64,000 nt of DNA from Calditrichota bacterium (lineage in GTDB: Bacteria; Electryoneota; AABM5-125-24; Hatepunaeales; Hatepunaeaceae): the NCBI GenBank assembly GCA_018644935.1, contig JABGPL010000008.1, forward strand, positions 1 through 64,000, given 5' to 3'. Positions 43,239 through 51,941 of the stretch are shown piece after piece. Both the position numbers and the translations under genes were made by a program. How positions within the stretch are numbered: the first letter of the stretch is position 1; each line of letters begins with the position of its first letter. The notes below the pieces were generated by a model, which saw nothing but the letters and a program-made list of their open reading frames with translations, was not told the origin of the DNA and did no database searches.

Positions 43239-45761
43239 ATGAAACGCACCGTTATTATTTTTTTATTAGTTATTGCAGTAATGGTATTTGCCTTTGATGA
43301 GGCATATGCCCAGGAAGGAGGAGTGCCCGGTGTACCGCCGACATTTTTCTCGCTACCACAACATTCAGTCGCAGCAACCGATGGAGCTCTTTCAATTCTT
43401 GCCAATCCCGCTGGTTTGGGAATTTCCAATGGCAGCTCAATGACTTTTATGCTGCCCTATCAAAAGGAAGCCAAATTTGGCGATTGGGGATTTGCATCAA
43501 AGGATGATGGATTTGGCTTCAGTGCAGAGGTCTTTAATCACTCAGTCGGAGATCAAAACTATAATCAACGTCGCTACACCTGGGGACTCGGTGGTGGTGG
43601 TGATGGTTTTTACATGGGTTTTGGCTACAGTTGGACAACCGGGATTGATCGAAAGAATAACTGGGATTTCGGTGTTCTTTCACGGCCGATGCGGTGTATG
43701 TCATTTGGTGCCGTAGCTCGCGGTATCAACCAGCCTGAGATTTACGGTGAAAAATCCAACGTCGGTTACGACCTCGGTTTGGCTTTCCGTCCCTTGGCAC
43801 CATTTGGTCCGATTGGCAATAACCAAGGTGACAGATTAACAATAACTGCAGATTTTAATCTGCGTCAGTTTGATGCAACGGATACCTTTGAGGAAGAAGG
43901 CTATCTTGACGAAATGGGAATGAAGATTGGCGTTAGAGCCGAACTTCTACCAGGCGTTATTGCTCATTTAGATTACCTGCCTGAGGTTAAGGGTCATCTG
44001 GCTCGATCCGAAGAGATTCTTGCTGGTATGACATTCAGCTTTGGAAACTCAGGTGTTGGCAGCCATCACAGGAGCTCAGGCACAGGAACTGCTTATCTTG
44101 ACTTTTCTGACAGATTTGAAAAAACCATGCTCAAAAAGAAATCAGAGAAATTTGTTCAGATCAACCTGAGTGGAACAATTGTAGAGCAAAATCGGAAAGG
44201 ATTTTTCTCATCGAAACATCGAACCATTAGACACTTTAATAAACTAATGGACAGATTAACCGATGATCCGGAAGTCAAAGGTATCTATCTGAAAATGTCT
44301 GGTTTCGGTGCTGGGTGGGCAAAGATGCAGGAAATGAGGGATGCTCTTGTCAAGTTCAAGGATGCCGGCAAACAAATCGTTGTATATGCAGAATCATTTG
44401 GTAATGGCTCCTATTACCTCGCGTCAGTAGCCGATAAAATCTATCTTCCCCCGACTGGGAGCTTGAACTTAACGGGATTGGCAGCTCACATGCAATTCCT
44501 GCGTGGAACGCTTGATTGGATCGGTGTAGAACCTCAATTGGAGCACATTGGTAAATATAAGTCATACTCAGATATGATGACTCGAGACAACATGTCCGAT
44601 GCTCAGGCTGAGGCGACAAATGCTATTCTGGATGACATTTACGAAGTTTTCGTAAATGCGATTGCAGATGGCAGAGGCAAGTCTGCTGCTGATGTTCGCG
44701 GCATTTTTGATCAAGGTCCGTTTTCTGACAATGGCGCTTTAGAAGTAGGTCTTGTTGACAGTTTGGTTTATGAAGACCAGATTGAAGACCTGATTAAAGA
44801 ACTTGCCGATGGTGAACCACCCATTCAACAAGAATTTATGTACAAGATGTGGCAAGAAAAGAATACCGAATGGGATGATCACCGCAAAAAGACAATTGCT
44901 ATAATTTACGGTACGGGCGGAATCACTTCTGGAAATTCCGTCAATGGCGGACTGTTTGGCAGCGAGACAATGGGTAGTAAAACAATGTCTAAGGCGATCA
45001 AGAACGCTCGTGATAATAAGGACGTCGAGGCAATAGTATTCCGCGTTGATTCACCGGGTGGTTCAGCTCTCGCATCAGAACTCATTACACGTGAAGTCAA
45101 ACGCACCACTGAAGGTGACGACAAGAAACCGTTTATCGTTTCCATGTCCGATGTCGCTGGTTCAGGTGGTTATTATGTTGCCTGTCATGCGGATTCTATC
45201 GTTGCTATGCCCACCACCATAACGGGATCTATCGGTGTGGTTTCCGGTAAATTCAATTATGCAGAACTTCAGAAGAAAATCAAATTAAAGCATGAAACAC
45301 TGCGACGTGGTGAACATGCTGATATGTATGCCGGTTACCGTTCCTTCACAGACGAAGAATGGGATAAACTACGCGACCACATCGACCAATTCTACCAGGC
45401 ATTCATCGGTCAGGTTGCAGATGGACGCGGAATGGATACATCGGCAGTCAATGCCGTTGGTCAGGGACGGATCTGGAGTGGTAAAGCTGCTGAGAAAAAT
45501 GGTCTAATTGATAGAACAGGTGGTCTGGATCTCGCTATTGATATGGCAGCTCGAGCTGCTGGTATCAAGGACGGTGAAGAGTTTAATGTCAAAATCTACC
45601 CAAAGGGTGGACAACTCACACTGACTGCGGCTCTAGAGGGAGCTACCCGCACCTTACTGCCAGAATCTGTTATAAAGGTTGCTAAGATGTTTAGCAACGA
45701 GACACAATGGAAAGATGGTGAAGTTCTCTATGTCATGCCTTATGAAATGGACATTAAGTAA
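43239..45761 (+). CDS. SppA-like S49 peptidase with N-terminal outer-membrane-protein-like domain
   Basis: Signal peptide, ~280-aa Gly/aromatic beta-rich region, then two S49 repeats (KGIYLKMSGFGAGWAKMQEMRDAL...; VEAIVFRVDSPGGSALASELITREV, SMSDVAGSGGYYVACHADSIVAMPTTITGSIGVV). Confidence 0.85.
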   Translation: MKRTVIIFLLVIAVMVFAFDEAYAQEGGVPGVPPTFFSLPQHSVAATDGALSILANPAGLGISNGSSMTFMLPYQKEAKFGDWGFASKDDGFGFSAEVFNHSVGDQNYNQRRYTWGLGGGGDGFYMGFGYSWTTGIDRKNNWDFGVLSRPMRCMSFGAVARGINQPEIYGEKSNVGYDLGLAFRPLAPFGPIGNNQGDRLTITADFNLRQFDATDTFEEEGYLDEMGMKIGVRAELLPGVIAHLDYLPEVKGHLARSEEILAGMTFSFGNSGVGSHHRSSGTGTAYLDFSDRFEKTMLKKKSEKFVQINLSGTIVEQNRKGFFSSKHRTIRHFNKLMDRLTDDPEVKGIYLKMSGFGAGWAKMQEMRDALVKFKDAGKQIVVYAESFGNGSYYLASVADKIYLPPTGSLNLTGLAAHMQFLRGTLDWIGVEPQLEHIGKYKSYSDMMTRDNMSDAQAEATNAILDDIYEVFVNAIADGRGKSAADVRGIFDQGPFSDNGALEVGLVDSLVYEDQIEDLIKELADGEPPIQQEFMYKMWQEKNTEWDDHRKKTIAIIYGTGGITSGNSVNGGLFGSETMGSKTMSKAIKNARDNKDVEAIVFRVDSPGGSALASELITREVKRTTEGDDKKPFIVSMSDVAGSGGYYVACHADSIVAMPTTITGSIGVVSGKFNYAELQKKIKLKHETLRRGEHADMYAGYRSFTDEEWDKLRDHIDQFYQAFIGQVADGRGMDTSAVNAVGQGRIWSGKAAEKNGLIDRTGGLDLAIDMAARAAGIKDGEEFNVKIYPKGGQLTLTAALEGATRTLLPESVIKVAKMFSNETQWKDGEVLYVMPYEMDIK

Positions 45762-45810
45762 CTGTTCTTTCAGGTATACCATTTAGCTGAAAAATGGGTA
45801 CTAATTATTC

Positions 45811-45860
45811 ACTTATCTCCATACAGGTAGAAAACTGACCTGTATGGAGATAAGTTTTTT
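45811..45860 (+). terminator. 18-bp perfect hairpin plus T-tract after the sppA-like gene
   Basis: ACTTATCTCCATACAGGT-AGAAAACTG-ACCTGTATGGAGATAAGT then TTTTT. Confidence 0.85.
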
Positions 45861-46293
45861 GCCACCAGAAAGGATTCTTAGCTATATTTTGAAACGTGAA
45901 CGTTACATATTATTTGCTTTTGGATTGCTGGCATTAGCAACGGCAATATTTGGTAACACAGGTTTTTGGAGCAATCTTACAAGTTCCGATCCACACTCTA
46001 AAGTGAAATTAGAAGGTTACCGAATTATCGAAAGGGCACAGCTATGGTATGGAAATTCTGTCGCAAATGGTGGTGGTGACAGGTCATTTAAAGCTATGAA
46101 TTTTATGAAAATAGGATATTCAGGATCTGAAGACGAATTGTTGTATTTCAACAATGATGTGGTTTTCAGTCTGCAGAATCTAAGAAGATATACATTCGAC
46201 TTGCAGATTACTTTGCCCAATGGTAAAATTTTCTCCGCCCGTAACCTTGCCTACAATACTCACCCTGAAATATTGATCGAGGCTGAGGAATAG
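45844..46293 (+). CDS. Hypothetical membrane-anchored protein
   Basis: 149-aa ORF, one N-terminal TM. ATG 45844 lies inside the hairpin; TTG 45859 is an alternative in-frame start. Confidence 0.5.
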   Translation: MEISFLPPERILSYILKRERYILFAFGLLALATAIFGNTGFWSNLTSSDPHSKVKLEGYRIIERAQLWYGNSVANGGGDRSFKAMNFMKIGYSGSEDELLYFNNDVVFSLQNLRRYTFDLQITLPNGKIFSARNLAYNTHPEILIEAEE

Positions 46294-46491
46294 GAATATT
46301 TCTCGCCCCAATGCAAGTCTGATTGATGCACACTGAAGATATTTAAAACCTATGACCACAAGATCATAGATCTCAGTTTGAAAAACTTATTTTTTTCATG
46401 TATATTTGAAGATTACCTGCAAAAAGTGTTTTTCGAAAGTAATGAAGTATGTATCTCATTGTGAGGAACGCTGTGATGTTACTTTCAAGAA

Positions 46492-47838
46492 ATGCTCAAA
46501 TATGCGTCAGAATATTTTACCGGGAAACAAGGAACCAATTTGCTGAAAACAGGAATTAAGGTCATATCGGATCATAAGGCTTTCAGGTTTTTCCTTGCAA
46601 CAGGTCGAGAGTTTATACACGATAACCTGTTTCTGCGTGCAATGGCATTGACATTTGCGACTTTTCTGTCTCTTGTTCCATTGTTGGTTATATCTTTCAG
46701 TATGTTTAAAATGTTTGGTGGTGCCGAATGGTTTATGGAGGTTCTAAGACCAGTTATTCTCCGCAATCTCACCCCTGGTAGTGGGCCAATTGTTGCAGAC
46801 AAAATTAATAATCTTCTTTTAACCGGTGGGGATACAATGGTCGGGGGGATTGGTTTGATATTCCTCCTGTTTGCGGTTTATGGGGTTGCCGCTACCGTTG
46901 AAGGGACCTTTAACTTGATTTGGGATGTAAGGTCAAGAGGGGGGAGTTGGCGACGATTACCTTTGTATTGGGGAATGTTAACCATTATCCCAATCCTGGT
47001 CGGTAGTTCGCTTGCTTTAACGACATATTTGAAAGCTCTGCCAATTGTGGCAACAACTTTCACAAAGATAGATTTTGCTGAAAGTATGATGAACCGAAGC
47101 TTGCCGACCTTGATGGTAATGCTAGGCTTTTTTCTGCTTTACAGATTCTTGCCTGGTACAAAAGTTAGAACAGTTGCCGCTCTAGTTGGGACAGGGATTG
47201 CAATATTGCTTTACGAAATGGTAAAAGCAGGATTTATCTTTTATACCGGGAAATTAGTAGAATATGATGTGATTTATGGGTCTCTTGCAGCAATTCCAAT
47301 GTTGATGATCTGGGTAAACTTATCATGGATTGTTGTACTGATAGGTGTTGAAGTATCCTTTGTTTTTCAGAATTTCAAATTAATCGAAAATAAGCATAAG
47401 AACATCAGGCTTTCACGAACTCAACAGGATGCTCTTGCTTACTTGATACTAGCACAGGTAACACACGCTTTTCAGGGAAAAAGACCAACAGTTACTCGAA
47501 GTGAATGGAGTATTGATTGGCGAATACCTCCAGAAGTCGTTTCTTCGATTGTTAAAAAATTGATTCAAGGTGAAATACTGAAGCAGGCAGGGAATAGAGG
47601 AGAGGAGTTGATTCTTGCTTTAGCACCTGAGGCTTTATCGATCTCAGAAATAGACAAAATACTCACATTTGAATCACAAAAAAAATGGACATGGCCTCCG
47701 GAAGCTGAATGGGAGACCATAAAAGCATGGTTGGCTGGAAAGAACAGAAAAGGAACATCAGGAACAGATGGCATGCTCCTTAGTGATTTTGTTGCAGAAG
47801 TTGCGAATGTTCCATCAAGATCGGAAAATAAGAGGTAA
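46492..47838 (+). CDS. YihY/virulence factor BrkB family membrane protein with C-terminal winged-helix-like segment
   Basis: DNLFLRAMALTFATFLSLVPLLVISFSMF, GSLAAIPMLMIWVNLSWIVVLIGVEVSF. Confidence 0.85.
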   Translation: MLKYASEYFTGKQGTNLLKTGIKVISDHKAFRFFLATGREFIHDNLFLRAMALTFATFLSLVPLLVISFSMFKMFGGAEWFMEVLRPVILRNLTPGSGPIVADKINNLLLTGGDTMVGGIGLIFLLFAVYGVAATVEGTFNLIWDVRSRGGSWRRLPLYWGMLTIIPILVGSSLALTTYLKALPIVATTFTKIDFAESMMNRSLPTLMVMLGFFLLYRFLPGTKVRTVAALVGTGIAILLYEMVKAGFIFYTGKLVEYDVIYGSLAAIPMLMIWVNLSWIVVLIGVEVSFVFQNFKLIENKHKNIRLSRTQQDALAYLILAQVTHAFQGKRPTVTRSEWSIDWRIPPEVVSSIVKKLIQGEILKQAGNRGEELILALAPEALSISEIDKILTFESQKKWTWPPEAEWETIKAWLAGKNRKGTSGTDGMLLSDFVAEVANVPSRSENKR

Positions 47839-47844
47839 TAATTA

Positions 47845-49167
47845 ATGAAAGTAGCAGTCATTGGTACCGGGTATGTGGGACTAGTTGCTGGTGCAGCATT
47901 TGCTGAGACTGGAAACGATGTCATTTGTGTTGATATTAATGAAGAACGCATTATTCAACTAAAAAAAGGGAAGATACCGATATATGAGCCCGGTCTCGAA
48001 AGTTTGGTGATCAACAACTCCAGGGTTGGCAGATTAACTTTCACAACCGATACGGTTGATGCTGTTTCGCGCAGTCTGGTTATTTTTATGGCAGTGCCAA
48101 CGCCTTCTGGCGAAGATGGCTCCGCTGATCTACAACACGTACTCAGCGCAGCAAAGGAGGTTGCGAAGGGGATCAATGAGTATAAAGTAATAGTTGATAA
48201 ATCAACAGTTCCCGTTGGAACAGCGGCTAAGGTTAAAAAGGTTATCTCTGAAATTACAGATCAACCATTTGATGTTGTTTCTAACCCTGAGTTTTTGAAA
48301 GAGGGTGCGGCAGTTGACGATTTTATGAAACCTGACCGGGTTGTACTTGGATGTGACAGTAAAAAAGCAGAAGACATAATGTCTGACCTGTATGCACCAT
48401 TTGTGAGGACGGTTAATCGAATAATCACGATGAGGGTGACATCAGCCGAACTCACCAAATACACAGCCAATGCATTCCTTGCCACCAAGATTTCCTTTAT
48501 AAATGAGATTGCCCGGCTCTGCGAATTGGTAGACGCAGACATCAACGAGGTTAGAAGTGGAATCGGCTCAGATTCGCGAATTGGACAGAGTTTCCTATTC
48601 CCGGGTATCGGGTTCGGTGGATCGTGCTTCCCAAAGGATTTGCGTGCCATTAACTTTACTGCTGATAATCATGATTTACAATTGCAACTTGTCAAGGCTG
48701 CCATTGATACGAATGCAGTGCAAAAACAGTTTATCCCGACCAAGATCAAGAAATATTTCAAGGGTGACCTCAATGGTTTAAATATAGCTGTATGGGGGCT
48801 GGCATTTAAAGCAAACACTGACGACGTCAGGGAATCCCCCGTTATTCCAATTATTGATTGTCTCCTCGAAGGTGGAGCGAACGTCCTCGCCTATGACCCG
48901 CAGGCAATGGAAACCGCAAAAGAAATTTTCGGTGACCGGATTAACTATACACAGGACAGTTATTCAGCTCTCAAAGATGCAGATGCATTAGTTGTCGCTA
49001 CTGAATGGAATGAATTCAGACATCCGGATTTTGCCAGGATGTCTGAATTAATGCGAAAACCTGTAATCTTCGACGGACGCAATTTGTTTAATCCACCGAA
49101 AATGGTTGAGTTTGGATTTACATACTTCGGAGTGGGAAGATCTCTTACAGATAAGCACTCTGCTTAA
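47845..49167 (+). CDS. UDP-glucose/GDP-mannose dehydrogenase family protein
   Basis: MKVAVIGTGYVGLVAGAAFAETGNDVICVDIN, FPGIGFGGSCFPKDLRA, WGLAFKANTDDVRESP. Confidence 0.95.
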   Translation: MKVAVIGTGYVGLVAGAAFAETGNDVICVDINEERIIQLKKGKIPIYEPGLESLVINNSRVGRLTFTTDTVDAVSRSLVIFMAVPTPSGEDGSADLQHVLSAAKEVAKGINEYKVIVDKSTVPVGTAAKVKKVISEITDQPFDVVSNPEFLKEGAAVDDFMKPDRVVLGCDSKKAEDIMSDLYAPFVRTVNRIITMRVTSAELTKYTANAFLATKISFINEIARLCELVDADINEVRSGIGSDSRIGQSFLFPGIGFGGSCFPKDLRAINFTADNHDLQLQLVKAAIDTNAVQKQFIPTKIKKYFKGDLNGLNIAVWGLAFKANTDDVRESPVIPIIDCLLEGGANVLAYDPQAMETAKEIFGDRINYTQDSYSALKDADALVVATEWNEFRHPDFARMSELMRKPVIFDGRNLFNPPKMVEFGFTYFGVGRSLTDKHSA

Positions 49168-49170
49168 ACG

Positions 49171-49992
49171 ATGACTGATAACCTATCTAATATTACCATT
49201 GGGATAGTCGGCAATGGCAAAGTAGGAAGCGTTTTAGCGCGAAGCTTTACCAGTGCTGGTTATCCAATTTCATGTGTAGTCGCTATTGATTCTTCTTCTC
49301 GTGCACTGGATTCCAAAATTCCTGTTCTTGGAAGCATCGAACAAATACCTTCCGGGATAAAATGTTTATTGATGTGCGTTCCTGATAAAGAAATCAGGAA
49401 TGTGATTGAGGAATTGCTGCGGCTACGGAAGATCGAAAAAGGAATGGTAGTTGGTCACACTGCCGGAGCTGAGTCAGCGGAAATCCTCGCCGCATTACGT
49501 GACCATGGTGCAACTGTAATGGCATGGCATCCAATGCAAACCTTCACAGGTGAAGAGGGTGCAGAACTGCTGAAGGGTGTGACAATTGGGATAGATGGTG
49601 ATCCTGAAGCTGTGGCAATCGGCAAGCAGATCGCGAAGAGAATAGGATCAGAGCCCTATTGTGTCCCACCTGAAATGAGACCTTTATATCATCTCGGTGG
49701 AGTATTCGCCTGTAATTTCATGTCAGCTCTTACAGCAATATCGGCAGATTTACTTACTGAGGTCGGAATGGAACGCAACCGAGCGTTCCAGACACTCGCC
49801 CCATTACTCGAAAGAACAATTCAAAATATAAACAGTCTCGGTCTCCCAGATGCAATTACAGGCCCGGTTTCACGTGGAGACACAGAGACAATCTCAAAGC
49901 ATGAAGAGGTGTTAGAAAATCACCCCAAGGCATTGGAGGTTTATCGCTTGTTAAGTGGGGTATTAAAGAAAGAGATTGAGGGGAAAATATAG
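49171..49992 (+). CDS. Rossmann-like/DUF2520 oxidoreductase-type protein
   Basis: IGIVGNGKVGSVLARSFTSAGYPI, WHPMQTFTGEEGAELLKGVTIGIDGD. Confidence 0.8.
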   Translation: MTDNLSNITIGIVGNGKVGSVLARSFTSAGYPISCVVAIDSSSRALDSKIPVLGSIEQIPSGIKCLLMCVPDKEIRNVIEELLRLRKIEKGMVVGHTAGAESAEILAALRDHGATVMAWHPMQTFTGEEGAELLKGVTIGIDGDPEAVAIGKQIAKRIGSEPYCVPPEMRPLYHLGGVFACNFMSALTAISADLLTEVGMERNRAFQTLAPLLERTIQNINSLGLPDAITGPVSRGDTETISKHEEVLENHPKALEVYRLLSGVLKKEIEGKI

Positions 49993-50015
49993 AATAGAAC
50001 TGAAGTGTAGCTTTT

Positions 50016-50080
50016 GTCATCGCGAGGAACGAAGTGACGAAGCAATCTGTTTGATATTATACAGATTGCTTCACTTCAAT
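50016..50080. repeat. Dispersed inverted-repeat element (CGCGAGGAACGAAGTGACGAAGCAATCTG type)
   Basis: GAAGCAATCTG (50039-50049) and CAGATTGCTTC (50062-50072) form a perfect stem; core resembles a repeat common in many bacterial genomes. Confidence 0.65.
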
Positions 50081-50111
50081 CGCAAATGTGTCTCCCCCCT
50101 AAATACCCAAT

Positions 50112-50143
50112 ACCACAACACAACAGCACCACAACACAACAGC
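50112..50143. repeat. Two tandem 16-bp repeats ACCACAACACAACAGC
   Basis: Exact repeat at 50112-50127 and 50128-50143, followed by a degenerate partial copy. Confidence 0.85.
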
Positions 50144-50154
50144 ACAACGGCACC

Positions 50155-51624
50155 CTAAGCCTTCGGTCTCCTTTCCGAAACTAAATTCTTCAGCTTTATG
50201 ACCATTGTAATCTCACGTGACAACACATCATCCCCAAGGGCTTCATTCTCTTCGTTAAGGTATATCAATAGAGTTTCGAGAGTTTCTTCAGCTGATCCAT
50301 CGTCGGGATCATGATAATATGCGCATGCCTCTTTCATAGATAAAACTTCTCTCGCCAGAGAAACCGTCAGCCTCACTCCGTCCTGCTCAAAATAGTGAGT
50401 TTCAGAATTATCGACATCCTCGCCAGTATATACAACGCTCAAGTCTTCCGAATGAGTCAAGCCATCCCGGTCTTCATAGGACAGGTGAATGTCAGCGATC
50501 CTTGCACCATAATTTACTAATGGATCTGCTCCTGCCACAGGGAGGAATCGAAGCAGCAACGCTCCTCGATTTCGCGAAAGAAAAATACTCGAAACCTCAA
50601 ATCCCGGTGTGGAACTGTCACCACCAGGAAAACCGTAGTTGGTGACAGCCGCGAAATCGGCCTGTAGCTCAACTTCAAAATTTAGATCATAAGCAATCGG
50701 GGTGACCAGAAAATCGAAGTCCTCGTCAAAAACCTTAGAAGTTTTTTCACCATCTTGTAGATAGAAGTAGTTACACCCACGTTGTGTCGCAATGTAGTTA
50801 ATCAGATCCTGATCGAAATCTGCACCGATTCCAAAAGCAGTCAACCCAATTCCATCGTTCGCGCCTTCAGTTGTAATGTCTCGGAAATTTCCCGGTGAGT
50901 CGTCCCCTGTATTTGGCAGAGCATCTGTGAAGAGAATAACTCTGTCTGAACGTTCACCAAATTCCTGGTATTGCCTGACAAACTCATACCCCTTTCGCAT
51001 CCCGATATCCATGTTGGTGCTGCCACCTGCCTCAATTCGAGCGATATATTCATGTACATTGACATCACCCAATGGAGTCGGTTCGAGAAGAACTGTCATC
51101 TCATGATTGAAAAGAACGATTGATAGAATATCATTTTCATCAAGTTGATCAACCAGTTTTCCAAGAGCGGTTTTTACGCCTACAATTTTGCTCCCGTGCA
51201 TAGAACCGGATTTATCAACCACAACTGAGAGATTAAGTGGATCACGCCTAAATGTTGCTGCATTGATCGAGCTGGATAGACCAAGCTGAACATACAGTCC
51301 GCCACCGGGTAGATTTTTATCAGCTGCGTAGCCGTGTGATGTTCTGATGGTGAAAATGTTCTCAGGAACAGGACCTTCAATAGGTAAATCGTATTCCGAA
51401 AACATGCCTTCCACATGGAAGTTTTCAGGATCGGGGACAATACCATTATCAATTAATTGACGGATAACACTCATATCCTGAGCTCCGCCTGGTGTTGCCC
51501 CTGCACCTCCGTTATAATCACCGCCGGACATGCCGGCACTTACTGATGAATCAAATCCATCGCAGCCGCTTATTATTAATGACGCACCAACAACAAACAT
51601 TAGTAATACTAATAACTTCTTCAT
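50155..51624 (-). CDS. von Willebrand factor A domain lipoprotein
   Basis: Lipobox ASLIISGC; MIDAS-like VVDKSGSMHGSKI, GGSTNMDIGM. Likely start MKKLLVLL at 51624 (GGGAG upstream). Confidence 0.85.
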   Translation of the reverse strand: MKKLLVLLMFVVGASLIISGCDGFDSSVSAGMSGGDYNGGAGATPGGAQDMSVIRQLIDNGIVPDPENFHVEGMFSEYDLPIEGPVPENIFTIRTSHGYAADKNLPGGGLYVQLGLSSSINAATFRRDPLNLSVVVDKSGSMHGSKIVGVKTALGKLVDQLDENDILSIVLFNHEMTVLLEPTPLGDVNVHEYIARIEAGGSTNMDIGMRKGYEFVRQYQEFGERSDRVILFTDALPNTGDDSPGNFRDITTEGANDGIGLTAFGIGADFDQDLINYIATQRGCNYFYLQDGEKTSKVFDEDFDFLVTPIAYDLNFEVELQADFAAVTNYGFPGGDSSTPGFEVSSIFLSRNRGALLLRFLPVAGADPLVNYGARIADIHLSYEDRDGLTHSEDLSVVYTGEDVDNSETHYFEQDGVRLTVSLAREVLSMKEACAYYHDPDDGSAEETLETLLIYLNEENEALGDDVLSREITMVIKLKNLVSERRPKA

Positions 51625-51941
51625 GATTTCTCCCGTAAGTTTCATGCTATCAAAGATGTCGAATTAGGAACAGGGTACTGTATATAATTTACTACACGAT
51701 AGAGAGAGTTGCAAGGTTTCCGGAATTATGAAACAAAATTACCCGTAGGGGTGCACGGCGTGCGCCCTGTATCCACTGTGATTGCGTACACGTATTCAAC
51801 GACACCAATTATCACAAACACATGATAAGGAATGAAGCAGAATTGCATGGAATACGTGAAGATATCACTTACAATCCGCCACAATGGGAATCAGACCCGA
51901 AAATCCGAACAATTGACCGGGTGCGCCCAAAAGTGCCAATT

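Noticed and set aside
49976-50158. 60-aa ORF with CHREERSDEAI peptide
   Set aside because: Translation of a dispersed DNA repeat plus ACC/AAC tandem repeat, not a gene.
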